Positions 47,688 to 59,510 of a DNA stretch of 64,000 bases are shown here, in pieces. Origin of the DNA: Acanthacorydalis orientalis. Its lineage: Eukaryota; Arthropoda; Insecta; Megaloptera; Corydalidae. Numbering within the stretch: the first letter of the stretch is position 1; every line of letters starts with the position of its first letter. Under the pieces are notes generated by a model. The model saw only the letters and a program-made list of their open reading frames with translations. It had not been told where the DNA came from and did no database searches. The position numbers were made by a program, and so were the translations under genes. The DNA lies in contig CM068315.1 in NCBI GenBank assembly GCA_034766995.1, positions 9,686,510 to 9,750,509 on the forward strand. The letters are read 5' to 3'.

Positions 47688-47690
<3 letters not shown>
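47482..47690 (-). mobile_element. Palindromic MITE A, copy 4 (inverted)
   Basis: Reads ACTCAAATTAGACTTCCGCA, AAAAAAACGCAAAAATG, the central palindrome, then ACATGACTTTTCTTTACCCT and CATGTGGATGCCTAAATTGA: the reverse complement order of copies 1-3. TA arrays on both sides. Confidence 0.85.

Positions 47691-47720
<30 letters not shown>
47690..47720. repeat. (TA)n at the right edge of MITE A
   Basis: About 30 bp of TA. Confidence 0.95.
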
Positions 47721-47721
<1 letters not shown>

Positions 47722-48490
47722 TAAACTAAGTTTTCGAAAAAATAAATTTATGTATATTATTTAGTGGTCTATTAAAATATTTATGTGTTAAAATATTTAT
47801 ATATATATATATATTTATATAAATAAATATATTTACTTTTCTATTTTAAAAATAGCAGAAACTCTAAATAAATTTAAAATATAATACATTTATGTATTGA
47901 TAAACCATATACATATTCCATAATTGTGTTTAAATAAGATAAAAACTACACAAGCGTTATCAAATATATTTTCTAATGAAATATCGTTAACATTATGTAA
48001 TAAATTCAGTTTATAATGAATTCGTTGGATGATTAATTACTACTCAGTTTTTTCGATCTCGTTTGTTAAGTAAATTAACATAATAAGAGTATTACGATGA
48101 ACTTCAGCATTCACTATTAAAACCGTTTTTTTTTTAAAGAAAAACGAGCTTAATATATAACAACGTTTAAAGTTATCATCAGAAGCACGTTGTTTTTCTT
48201 TCACAAAATAATTCTTTTGTCACTTCACAAATCACATAAAAACTTACTGATGAAAATTTCAATGAATTATTACTGATCATTTATGATTATGTATACGTAA
48301 TTATATTGAAATTTCATCAGTTTCAGGGTGATTAGATACAGAAAAAGTCAAAAATTTTCTATACTTTTTAAATAATGCGGGTATATATCTAAAAGTACTT
48401 TTAAGATATTTATTTTCGAACATATAATGTTTTATTCTACAAATAATCTAATTTTTATGAGCAAAGAAAAAAAACCTTTTTGTAAAGACA
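47721..48490. other. AT-rich, no gene
   Basis: Nothing recognised apart from a short TA run near 47800. Confidence 0.5.
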
Positions 48491-48494
48491 GTTT

Positions 48495-48629
48495 TCAGCG
48501 CTAAGTTCTAAAAATGATAGCATCACCATCGAAATACATAGTATAAGTAACAATCAAAAATGATCAATCATTTATTTAATATTTTTGTCGTTTTTGGTGT
48601 GAAAAGAATTCAATTGTGATAGCGAATTT
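48495..48629 (+). repeat. Dispersed repeat C, copy 2
   Basis: TTCTAAAAATGATAGCATCA and AACAATCAAAAATGATCAAT match, on the other strand, 53440-53560; a weaker match is at 10265. Confidence 0.5.
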
Positions 48630-48702
48630 AACTCAGATGCATGTGTAAACTATGATATTTGTTTTGAAATGTAAGACACTGATTTTAAAACTGAAGTATA
48701 TA

Positions 48703-48765
<63 letters not shown>

Positions 48766-48940
48766 TTAGTGTTCCTTTTTTACATTAAATATTACATCAG
48801 GTTTTTATCTAAAAATTAGGAAAATATATGAATGGAAATAATATACTATAATAAAGAAAATAAAATATTTTGAAATTAATATTTATACATTCTTTATCTT
48901 TTTTGCGATTAGGTATTATAAAAACAAAAGAAATTTACTG

Positions 48941-48980
<40 letters not shown>

Positions 48981-49016
48981 TATAATGCTAACTAAAAAAA
49001 TATACATGAAAACTTC
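48630..49016 (+). repeat. Repeat G, copy 1
   Basis: Aligns with 49576-50010 about 0.95 kb away in the same direction. Shared strings are TAACTCAGA, GTCACTGATTTT-like sequence, AATATATGAATGG, ATTATAAAAAC and GTATACATGAAAA-like sequence. It holds two TA tracts (48710-48761, 48941-48984) at the same relative positions as in copy 2. Confidence 0.85.
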
Positions 49017-49575
49017 ACAGTGTCAGAACTGTTCTCTATCAGTATATTGTTTTATTGAATTTTTATTTAGTTGTTTTTTTTTTAAAAATATATAATTTAA
49101 TAAGGTTATTCGAAAAATTATGAATTGTATAAAAATAAAATTATTGAAATAAAAACGTATTTTTCATTTTTTTATAAATAACATTGATAATAGTAGTTAA
49201 TTTCTCTGTTATATCGAATATGAGCCCCCAAATTCTCAGTTTTGAATATCGTTTTAACTTTTTTCCTATTTTCATAATGTGCTATTATATTATGAATTTG
49301 AAAGTGATATCAATCTATTAAATAGGGATAGTAAATAATGTAGTATACATCATAACACAAATTTATAAAAATTTAGTTTTATAAATTTATAATAATTATT
49401 AATAATATTTCCAGCGTTGTATTCGAAAAGAAATATTAATTCATTAAATATGTACTAACAAATTCAATTCAATATTTTTTAAAAATATTTCATTTCTATC
49501 AAGGTGCTATATATATATATATATACAAAAAAAATGGTATGAAAGTTTTGAATAATATGTGATACAAATAAATAT
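49017..49575. other. AT-rich spacer between repeat G copies
   Basis: Short TA tract at 49507-49526. Otherwise nothing. Confidence 0.5.
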
Positions 49576-49655
49576 AACTCAGAGGCATCTCTAACCTATG
49601 ATATTTATTTTGTGATGTAGGTCACTGATTTTTAAACTGAAATATGTATTATAAG

Positions 49656-49724
<69 letters not shown>

Positions 49725-49903
49725 GAGTGTTCAGTTTTCACATTATGCATTACAGCAGGTCTTTATCTAATAATTAGAAAAATATATGAATGGAAAAGTA
49801 TATACTAGAATAAAGAAAGTCAAACTCATATTTTCAAATTATTATTTATACATTATTTAAATCTTTTTTATTAGATATTATAAAAACCAATGAAACTTAT
49901 TGT

Positions 49904-49969
<66 letters not shown>

Positions 49970-50010
49970 TATATTAATGCATACTAAAAAAGTATACATG
50001 AAAATTTCAA
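49576..50010 (+). repeat. Repeat G, copy 2
   Basis: Partner of 48630-49016. TA tracts at 49660-49720 and 49904-49967 are longer than in copy 1, which shows that they expanded independently after duplication. Confidence 0.85.
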
Positions 50011-51216
50011 ATGAATAAAAAATGGTATTAAATAAATACACCACATTAAATCATTATATTAAATACAAATACTACAATAAATAACAAACGATTTTTAGTG
50101 TTTTATATAATTCTCAGTATTGTATTTTATTTTGTATTAAGGTTTTTAAATTGAAATATTCGAGAATATCAGGGATTCTCCATTCAGTTAATGACTACGT
50201 TGCATTGTTATCAATGGAACAATTGTTACATTTATAAATATATTAGCTTTTATAAATTTATTTAAAAGTATTTTAAATCTCGTTATTATTCATATATTTC
50301 TTGATTGATTTTTTAGTAAATAAAACTTTTTTCCATAAAACATAGAAACAAAATTGTAATTCTATAAGCAAACGTTTATTAACATTTTATTTCTGTTAGA
50401 ATGTTAATACATTTTATATTTTTTACCAATATTCTTTGTTATATTTGTATTAAAAAAATTATGTCGATGATATTTATATTTCATATGAAATTATAAATTA
50501 GAAAAAGTAATGTTTTTCATATTTGAAATGAAAAGATTGAGTTAAATTTTATTATTACAATAGATAACTTCACATTATTTACTTATAGAGAAAAAATAAA
50601 AATAAATATTGAAATTGAATAACAATTCTAAGAATATTTTAATATTACCGTCCCTTCAATATCGTGTATTTCAAAACCGGTTCGAGTGGAATCGGTATAA
50701 AATTACACTTGTTCTGTTTCTATTCTTTGTTATCTTAAATAAAATCTATCCGTGCTACTCTTTTCTTATTTCAAATATACTTTTCACACTTCTTTCAGTT
50801 ATATAATACAGTTTTTGTTCAAATGCAGTTAATATCTTGAGGAAAATATATAATATATTTGTCATGTGAGATTTTTTATTTCAGAGTACCGTTAGGTTAT
50901 TTATTACCTGGAATGTACGATGTATTATATTTCATTTGTGCAGTGTATGTTGGATGGAAATTAACGATTGATCAAGTATAATTCATAAGGAAATCCGTGT
51001 ACATTTAATTGATTTGTATATTTTATCAGTTAACGTTTTCATATATACATAAAATAGGTCGTTATTGACCACGTGATGAATATTTGTATAGAATAGACAT
51101 TATAGTTCTGTGTTAGTGATTTGGATTGGTTTCGTTTAATGGAATTAAGGTAGGAATTTATAATAAAATTCATGTTTTAAGGTGTTCAATATATAATTGA
51201 ATGAATGTACCAATTA
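50011..51216. other. AT-rich, no confident gene
   Basis: A 65-codon plus frame (50609-50806) with a hydrophobic C-terminal half is not recognised. It has no splice context that I can defend and is not called. Confidence 0.45.
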
Positions 51217-51237
51217 TATATATATATATATATATAC

Positions 51238-51285
<48 letters not shown>
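51217..51285. repeat. (TA)n microsatellite
   Basis: TA with one ACATATGTA break, about 68 bp. Confidence 0.95.
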
Positions 51286-51287
<2 letters not shown>

Positions 51288-52026
51288 CGTGCGATTAAAC
51301 TTCTACATATTTGCATATTAAAGTGTCACACTATTAAATTATTTAATTATTAAAATGATTAAATCTTAATTTCATGAATATAGTGATAGATTCATTCATT
51401 TTTTGAAATGTATAGGTATAGAAAGTCCTATAAACTAATCCATAATGATTTGGTTTACGACATTAGTTTAAGATTTTACAAAACGAATTTAGTTATTTGT
51501 ATTAAAAATTCGTTAAGAATGGTTAAAAAATTGAGTATCATAAATACAAGTATTTATTTGAATGGATTATTGAGTATAGTAAACTTAGATACTAGTTGAG
51601 TATAAATATATTATTAGATTAAGAAAAATGAAGTGCAATACATTTATTTTATGTAAAATAATATATTTATAAAATATTACAAATAAATTAACAAATTACC
51701 TTCCTCTTTCCACTAGACTAAGAAGAGTACACAGGGAATATTTTCATAAAGAAAATTGTGACTTAAATAGCTATTGCATACTAAAACCTTCTTAACACTA
51801 TCCCATTGCAGTTATAACTCTGTACTTGGTCGTATTGTACAAAGTGCTGGCCGACTATCAATGTATATTATGTATGTGTCGGTGTATCTACTTGAGTTTT
51901 ATAGTTTGTGTTGACGCTAATGACCTTAACTGTTGAAACACCCTAAAACCCCAATAACCAACTTAGAGTTTATGTTAGTGAATACATAACTCATAGTTGG
52001 CATCAGTGATATTTTTATAAATGAGT
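51286..52026. other. AT-rich with a dispersed-repeat fragment
   Basis: The segment around 51900-51965 (AATGACCTTAACTGTTG, then AATAACCAACTTAG) resembles 37775-37830. A 63-codon frame at 51408-51599 is AT-driven and not called. Confidence 0.4.
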
Positions 52027-52049
52027 TATAGGCTAGCAACCTAGCCTAT
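52027..52049. repeat. Small perfect hairpin
   Basis: ATAGGCTAG and CTAGCCTAT are inverted around CAAC. Confidence 0.7.
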
Positions 52050-52052
52050 GGG

Positions 52053-52055
<3 letters not shown>

Positions 52056-52100
<45 letters not shown>
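52056..52100. repeat. (TA)n microsatellite
   Basis: About 44 bp of TA. Confidence 0.95.
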
Positions 52101-52104
<4 letters not shown>

Positions 52105-52336
52105 GAAATTTGAAGCTACCACTGGTATACTTCTGGCTAATTGTCTTTTAATAGACCAAACTTTTTCATTTTCTTGTCTACATGCTATACCCTAATTGTG
52201 TACTTATATTATGCTCTTTCCATATAAATCTAGTATATTTGTAAAGATGTTTGTTATGAAATAGTACTATATTTGTTCATTTTCTGTTTATAATATTAAT
52301 ATTACGTAAAAAGAGAAGCATTACTATCATGGTTAT

Positions 52337-52337
<1 letters not shown>

Positions 52338-52400
<63 letters not shown>
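52338..52400. repeat. (TA)n microsatellite
   Basis: About 62 bp of TA. Confidence 0.95.
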
Positions 52401-52404
<4 letters not shown>

Positions 52405-53439
52405 AATATTTTTCATTTGACTTTGCGTTTTGTAATCAAGAAGCAAATAAAACAGTAATAATTCAATTCAAATTAAACTAGATTCATACATATTATGCTG
52501 CGTTAACATTTTTCTTAATACTTTGAATTTCAATTACTATGTAACCATACTTTTCCTAGTGACAGGTAGCCTATGTATATTCTATTTATTCTGTACCCAT
52601 AGTAAGAACAGAAGATTTATGTTAATTCGTTGGCTTCTTCTATCATATATGGAAATAATTAGTATAAGATAGAGATAGATTATCTTATATAAGCAATGAT
52701 AAATAAAACAAGCTGAATATTAACGAAAATTTTTTAATATGTTTGGTAACTAATATTTTAAATGATACAAAATAGGGTTGACTATCTGATTAGTTAAACT
52801 GTTTTAAGATATATTTTTATTTTTTCTCGTACATTTTCAATTAATTTAATTTTCTATTACATTTTGCTTCATTTGCTTCTATTTCTATTTATAACTATTT
52901 TCAATGTTTCATTCGTTTTTTAATTGGTTTTCTATAAATATATTCAGGATTATCGTTTATATAAAATATTGATAGTATTTTTTACATCACTGTAAGAATT
53001 CATCACATTGCTAATTGTTTTATATTGATACAGAGAAAGTAATTTGATAATTGTAAATTTAGACAATTGGATTAATGAGAAATTATAATTTGTTGTTACG
53101 GAATTTTAAATTTATAGCTTGTACTACCGACGAATTAAGTTCTTTCCAAATTAAATTTTAATGTTTCTTTTAAACTTATATAATTGATAGTAGAATTCAT
53201 CTCTGACAATGAAGACATTATTATTCATACTTCATAAAATATATAATATGAATTTTTCAATATTAGAATTTTTTATTTGTTATAACTAATTTATTTTCAT
53301 GTGAAACTATTGTAAAATATACATTTTGTTTTTTGTTACTGTTTTTCTACTTGTTTTGTTTTAAATTTTTATTTTTGTGAACAAGAATTACCAATTAATA
53401 ATTCATTTTTTGATTACTTTTCGAAATTATTTTTTCCCA
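52401..53439. other. AT-rich, no gene
   Basis: Nothing recognised. Confidence 0.5.
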
Positions 53440-53560
53440 CAAACATTTGGGTATCACCAAATTTTTGTCTGATTAAAAATGTTCAATAAATCAATATTGA
53501 TCATTTTTGATTGTTCTTTATGTGAATTTTTATGGTGATGATATCAACCTCAGATTGCTG
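53440..53560 (-). repeat. Dispersed repeat C, copy 3
   Basis: The reverse complement reads ATCATCACCATAAAAATTCA, AACAATCAAAAATGATCAAT and TTTATTGAACATTTTTAATC, matching copy 2 and copy 1. Confidence 0.5.
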
Positions 53561-53960
53561 AAATATAGAAAAATGTAGCTTTGTAGAATTGAATCCTTCT
53601 CTCTCTATATATGTATATATATATATATACATATATCGCTACTTATTATATATAAATGTCTATTAACGCATCTACAATAATTCACTCTTTCTTTCTGATT
53701 CTTTTTTATATGATTATTTCACTAATTTACTGTTTATTAAACGTGACTATTGCTGTGGTATTATCAAGTGTTAGAAGAGTATTGAATTTATGCACGTTCT
53801 TGTTCCTTTTGTATCTCTATATATGCTAAAATATATTACAATCATATAACTGTTTAGAAAATCTCTATTTACTAATACTAGTTCGAATAATTATCTCTCT
53901 TTTAATAAATATCAGTCCATTGCACACTTTTTAGAAGTTTTGTTTGTGTTCTGAGTAATC

Positions 53961-54240
53961 GATGGAGATTGCATGGTCTCTGTTCTGATTGACATCAATT
54001 ACATGTATGTAGCTTTATCATGGTGTACAACAAATGTTGGTATACGATTTCAGTGCAAAACTGATAAGAAAGTTATTTAAAATAATAAATTCACTGAAGT
54101 CCTAGTGTGAAGAAATGTTACACATTTTAACATTGTATTTTGTTGTTAATTTTTATACACTTTTGGACTTAGATTTTACGCAGATAATTTGTTAATTTCT
54201 GTTATTTGTTAGGGGGGAGTGTGTTTGTTGTTGGTGGGCG
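53961..54240 (-). repeat. Dispersed repeat E, copy 2
   Basis: Reverse complement of the repeat at 16740-17032, with the same landmarks in order. A GC-rich stretch at 54210-54270 corresponds to the GC-rich head upstream of copy 1. Confidence 0.7.
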
Positions 54241-54324
54241 ACTATAAAGAGCAGAGGACAGAGCTCCTGGTAGAAATCAAGTAAAACTATGTCTGTATCT
54301 TTGTGACATAAGAAAGTTTTAATG

Positions 54325-54706
54325 AATAGCTAATAACAAATTAGTATAATAATATAATATTAAATCGTACAATAATATAATAATAAATTAGTATATAGTT
54401 CTTGATTCACATTAGTTATTATTGAACTGGTTGTCTTTAATTTAATTAAAGAAAATTTTCTGAATTTTTTTTTCTGAATTTACTGAAAAATATACTGATA
54501 AAAATGTTAAACAAAAAAAATTAATAAATAGCTAATAACAAATTAGTATAATAATGTATAATAATGTAATAATTAATTAGTATATAGTTTTTAATTCACA
54601 TTAGTTATTATTGAAGTGGTTGCTTTTAATTTATTAAAGAAAATTTTTCACTGAAAAATATATTGAAAAGAATGTTTAATAAATAAAAAATGTTATATGA
54701 ATTCTT
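54325..54706 (+). repeat. Tandem duplication, 202-bp period
   Basis: 54325-54526 and 54527-54706 share AATAGCTAATAACAAATTAG, TTCACATTAGTTATTATTGA, TTAAAGAAAATTTT and ACTGAAAAATATA. The units are directly adjacent. Confidence 0.9.
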
Positions 54707-55060
54707 AACATAATGTTAATTAAAAATACTGATTGGGGATTATGTTTGATTTTATATTCACATTTTGAAACCAAAAGCAATATAATTACGGTATTCAAAA
54801 TATAAGGTTTTCATATTGAAGTAGGGATTACAAATTATGATGTTCTTTAATAACAAAGTTTTTTTAATGCAAATTTACTCAATTAAAATTATCGACATAA
54901 TATATCTTGAATGATTTACATAAATTAATTAAAAAATAATTTGAAAATATATGATATGGCTAAAACATATGACAAAATGCAATATAATTTCATAGCTTCA
55001 TAAATTAGAATTTTAATTATGTAATAAAAAAATAATTATATGACGCATGTATCACATGCG
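54707..55060. other. AT-rich, no gene
   Basis: Nothing recognised. Confidence 0.5.
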
Positions 55061-55229
55061 TTATATATATATATATATATGTCTGGTTTTATAGACAGGA
55101 TAATAATGTCTTTTTGACATGAATTATTCTATTTCTACTATCCGAATGTGTCAATTCAATCTTAATACACATTGAGTAAAAAGAAATGAGAAATGTAATA
55201 AATCATTTATATTATTGACATAAATCATA

Positions 55230-55275
<46 letters not shown>

Positions 55276-55385
55276 ATATATATATATATATATAACTGTC
55301 ATACTTACTTTAAAATATACTTTATATATCTTTTTGTATATTGTATTTGACTCTTAAGGGTAAAATTAATATGTATTTAAGAAGG

Positions 55386-55439
<54 letters not shown>
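55061..55439. repeat. Three (TA)n tracts
   Basis: 55061-55081, 55234-55292 (with a GTATG break) and 55390-55439. Confidence 0.95.
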
Positions 55440-55446
<7 letters not shown>

Positions 55447-56641
55447 TACTGCTTTTTTTATTCAGTAATTTTAAATGCTACTTTGTGTATTATAATAATA
55501 TTTTATGTAAAAATTGAATTAAATAAATAAAATTAATTCTTAAAAACAAAGTTCCGGCTGTCAAATCTAGTATTTTAAATATTTTTTTTTAAAAAAGATT
55601 CTTTTATAAATACTCAAGAAAAATAAAAATTGAATAAAAGAATAAAATGCATTCAAAAATTTATTTTGAATATTTTTTAATATTGAAATCTGTTTAAAGT
55701 GATTATGTATAGTTATTTTTATTAATAATTTTCATACTCTATCGTCAACAATATTTTGTTCCATAATTATTTACGAAATTCAAGATTGATTTGTGTTGAA
55801 AATTTTAATTTTATTTTTGAAAATTTATGAATTTATAATATAAATGAAGAAAAAAATAGTTTGTATTTGATAACCTTATTTTTTTATTTTTAATCAAATT
55901 AGAATTTTATATGGAAAATTATATTTTATACTCAATATTAAAATTTACAAATAAATATTAAAAAATACTTATTATTTTTTATTCGTTTGAAATGAAGTTG
56001 ATAAGAATTTATTTTTATAAAATTGAAAGAAAATTGCAGCGAATAAAAAATCTAATTTCAAAAAAGTGAAAATAAAAGTGTTAGAAATTCAAAAATGTCA
56101 TAAAATTTGTGTATTTTTAAAAATATGAAACAAGTGAATTTTTGCAATAAATTATTATGTAAATTATGCCAAAATGTTGTCATTTCTAATATTTCTATAC
56201 AATTTCAATATAAAAAAATATTATTGTTAATATCATATCTCTTTTAATATTTAAAACTAATATTTATATGGTAGTCTTAAATTATACAGATATTGAAAAA
56301 TAATAATTACAAGAAAAATAATAAAAGGCACACATTTGATAAAATATAAGTATAAATAGTTCTAAATCCAAAATATTTATTGAGATTTCACTAATTATGA
56401 ATTAAACACTTTACAGAAATTTAACAAATTGTTCAATTATTCTATAATTTGTAATGATGCAAATAGTTATAAGTAGGTGAATTCAATTTAAATAAACGAA
56501 TAAATTATTCATCAAAAAAATCTTTGCAAAATCAACAAATTTCTTCCTGTTAAATTTCTTTATTCAATATCACCGAACTGTGTATAAAATATATTAGAAG
56601 ATATCTGAAAGAAGTGATAATTCATATATACAAAAATAATG

Positions 56642-56644
<3 letters not shown>
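55440..56644. other. AT desert
   Basis: Extremely AT-rich with long A and T runs; nothing recognised. Confidence 0.55.

Positions 56645-56725
<81 letters not shown>
56645..56725. repeat. (TA)n microsatellite
   Basis: About 80 bp of TA with one CATATAAA break. Confidence 0.95.
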
Positions 56726-56727
<2 letters not shown>

Positions 56728-57129
56728 TATGTAACTTACGTGACTTAAATAAGTGATTGAATGGCTTTTTTATACCAATATTGGTTTTCTGTTATTTTCC
56801 CTCAATATCTGAGACACATGTATCTGAATGATGTAAGCTTACGGGGTAGATATTTTTCAATATTTAAAAAGACTTCTTCAAAAAATATTTTTTTTAATAA
56901 TACACAAAACACATGGAAAAAAACATAAATTATAATACAGTGTAGGATATAACTCGTATTATTATTTAAAATTTATTTAAGTACAAATAATATTTGAATT
57001 TATATTAGAACAGTTTATTTTTAGAAAAATCCCTATTTTCAATTAAAGTTTATGTCAACAGTTCACCATTTTTAAAGAAGAATCAGAGTGCAATCGTTGT
57101 AAATTTCTAGCAAATAACTACGTACATAC

Positions 57130-57135
<6 letters not shown>

Positions 57136-57187
<52 letters not shown>
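57136..57187. repeat. (TA)n microsatellite
   Basis: About 52 bp of TA. Confidence 0.95.
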
Positions 57188-57194
<7 letters not shown>

Positions 57195-57399
57195 CACGTG
57201 TTAAGTATATTCGAATAACTCTTATTCTATGAACGTTTTTGTTCATATAAAAAAGCATCAATTTCCTCGTTGTGAATTTTAATAAGCCATAAATATATTT
57301 ATATTTATTATATCTGATATATAATATGTACATTGTCACTAATTAACAGTGTTGGAATTACATTTTAACAGCCGACAAATATTTACTCGAGATTCTGTT

Positions 57400-57960
57400 A
57401 AGATAAAACCCATCGTAAAAATATAATACAGAGTTTTACAGTTATTATGTGTATAGATCAGAAAAGAGCATTAAGTTTTATGTTATGAACGAGAACGGGA
57501 TTTTTCTTTCTTGATTTTCGTCTCAAGTTTTCGTTTCTATATGCGCTGTTTTTAATAACTAACGAAAACATTATTTTTCTAGTATACCAAGTCCGCGTAG
57601 CAGACCAGCTAGCACGATTTTCAAAACGGCTTTTACTTATACAACGTCGAAATTGGTTCTACTATTGAGTACTAAGGGTATTGAGCACTAAACCTCTATA
57701 TAGGTGAAACAATGAATACAAAACGGTTGTTACATTCAACTGTGAGGGTTTTACGGTGAAAGTGAAGCCCACACACACATATTCATATGTAGAATACAGC
57801 ATGTTCTAGTGGTGTTCACGATAGGAAGGAAGCGGATATTACTTTTTATTATTTTATATGATTTTCTTTAAGATTTTTACGTACGGTACATTTTCGTTTT
57901 AAATAGAAAATCATATTGGTTAGTTTGAATAAAGCTGGTCATGTACTCTGATAGTCAAAC
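57400..57960. other. GC-richer island
   Basis: Unique sequence with CpG, holding the candidate exon at 57583-57691 and a short CA run at 57771-57779. Candidate exon or regulatory region. Confidence 0.4.
57583..57691 (+). CDS. Candidate 3' exon, unknown product
   Basis: The acceptor-like string ATTATTTTTCTAG ends at 57582. The next bases, after one carried-over base, open a frame reading IPSPRSRPASTIFKTAFTYT, then TSKLVLLLSTKGIEH and a TAA at 57689. The start is Ser/Pro/Arg-rich, unlike the AT-driven peptides nearby. The other frames stop early. The required phase (one base completing a codon) matches the two leftover bases of the candidate exon ending at 12037, but that could be chance and 45 kb separates them. 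Not recognised; a non-coding island is the main alternative. Confidence 0.25.
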
Positions 57961-58795
57961 GCTTAAACGCTTTCTTAAAAAAAGAAAAATTCTTGAAAAT
58001 AATATAGTTTCCTCGAATAGCTGTGATAAAATTTCTTTAAAAATATTCGTAATAGTAATATATTCTCATTTGATGTAAGAATGAATGTTTAAGAACAACA
58101 TTTGTTTTAATTAAATTTAATTTTCTATTTTACAAAAGTTGATTATATTTTCTTTAAATAAGATATTGAATTCTTTTTCACATAGGGATTTTTATACTTT
58201 GAATAATAAATAGCTATATGAAGTTTTTTCCAAAAAATAAAAGGCTTTATACGTTTTTTTATTTTTAATATATTTTTTTCATTTTATATTAAAATATTTC
58301 AAAACTAGTTTATCTCTTACATTTTTTTAATCTAAGTACTATTTATTAAAAATAAAAAATCAACAATATATATTTAAGAACAAAAAAGTCTTTCTTTAAT
58401 TATTATTTTTATTTTTTTGGTATTGATTTTTTATTAGATCCGTGTTAAACATAAAATATTCAATACATGGAAATAATAAATTCACAACTATACAACACTT
58501 TTATAAGTAGTAAAAGAAATTGTAAGTAGAATAAATGATACATGGGGTCCAAAACTAGAATTTAGAAATGAATTTTCTTTGGAAGATCATAGCAACTAAA
58601 TTTGTTAATACTAATAGTATTATTTATTACAACTTTTTTGAAAATACTCTAAATTAAACTTGACGATTCGTATATTTTTTAATTAATTGATATTATTTAT
58701 TAATAAAAGTTAATAATTATCTTTTAATTTACAAAAAAGGTAAATGTGTATCGTTTTTATAAAAAAATATGAATATTAGTTGTAAAAAATAAGTT
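57961..58795. other. AT desert
   Basis: Nothing recognised. Confidence 0.5.
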
Positions 58796-59000
58796 GGTGC
58801 TTTTAAATTGAATCAGTTATAAGTCTGTATTAAATTAAAATATTCTCACATAGTTTCAGGATTTTAAAGAGCCGTCTTAGCATTTAAAAAAATTATATAT
58901 CTGGTCCAAGCAAGGGCATAACCTCATAAAATAGTAATGAAAACAATGGCATTCAAAAAGCAGTATATTAAAAATTGAGCCTATTCATTCATATATTGTC
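58796..59000 (+). repeat. Dispersed repeat D, copy 2
   Basis: TTTTAAATTGAATCAGTTAT, ATTATATATCTGGTCCAAGC and AACCTCATAAAATAGTAATG match copies 1 and 3. Truncated on the right compared with copy 3. Confidence 0.7.
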
Positions 59001-59188
59001 CCTTGTAATTCTACCATCTTGACAAATGCATCACGAGGATATTGATCATTTATGTATCTTATAGTTGTTTCATTCCCTTATACAAATATCAGTTATTATA
59101 AATAGAGAAATTCCTACAAATAGTGAACGAAAATCCAAGTGATATTTTCATTGCATGTATTGTAATTATTAATTGCAAAAATTAATTC

Positions 59189-59510
59189 CGTGCCTTTAAA
59201 ATGAATAAATCATTACCCTGTTTTAAATTAAAATACTTTCTCGTCGTTTTAGGATTTTAAGGAGCTAATCTTTATATTTAAAAACATTATATATCTGGGC
59301 CAAGTAGTTGGAATAACCTCATAAAACAGTAGTGAAAACAATATCGTTTAAAAAACAGTATATTAAATACTAATGCTGTCGAATTCGCGGAAATGATTTG
59401 TTTAGGTTTGAGAGAAGGTGTTGCAAAGTTATATAAAATAATGAAGGATATTTTGATGATTGAAATGTATTTCATTTTTCTGTAAACATTCATTATATAT
59501 AAAAAAGTCA
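59189..59510 (+). repeat. Dispersed repeat D, copy 3
   Basis: Lies about 390 bp after copy 2 in the same direction. ATTATATATCTGGGCCAAGT, AACCTCATAAAACAGTAGTG and TTTGTTTAGGTTTGAGAGAA are shared with copy 1. Its minus-strand 74-codon frame shares HYCFMRLFQLLGPDI-type sequence with copy 1. Confidence 0.7.
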
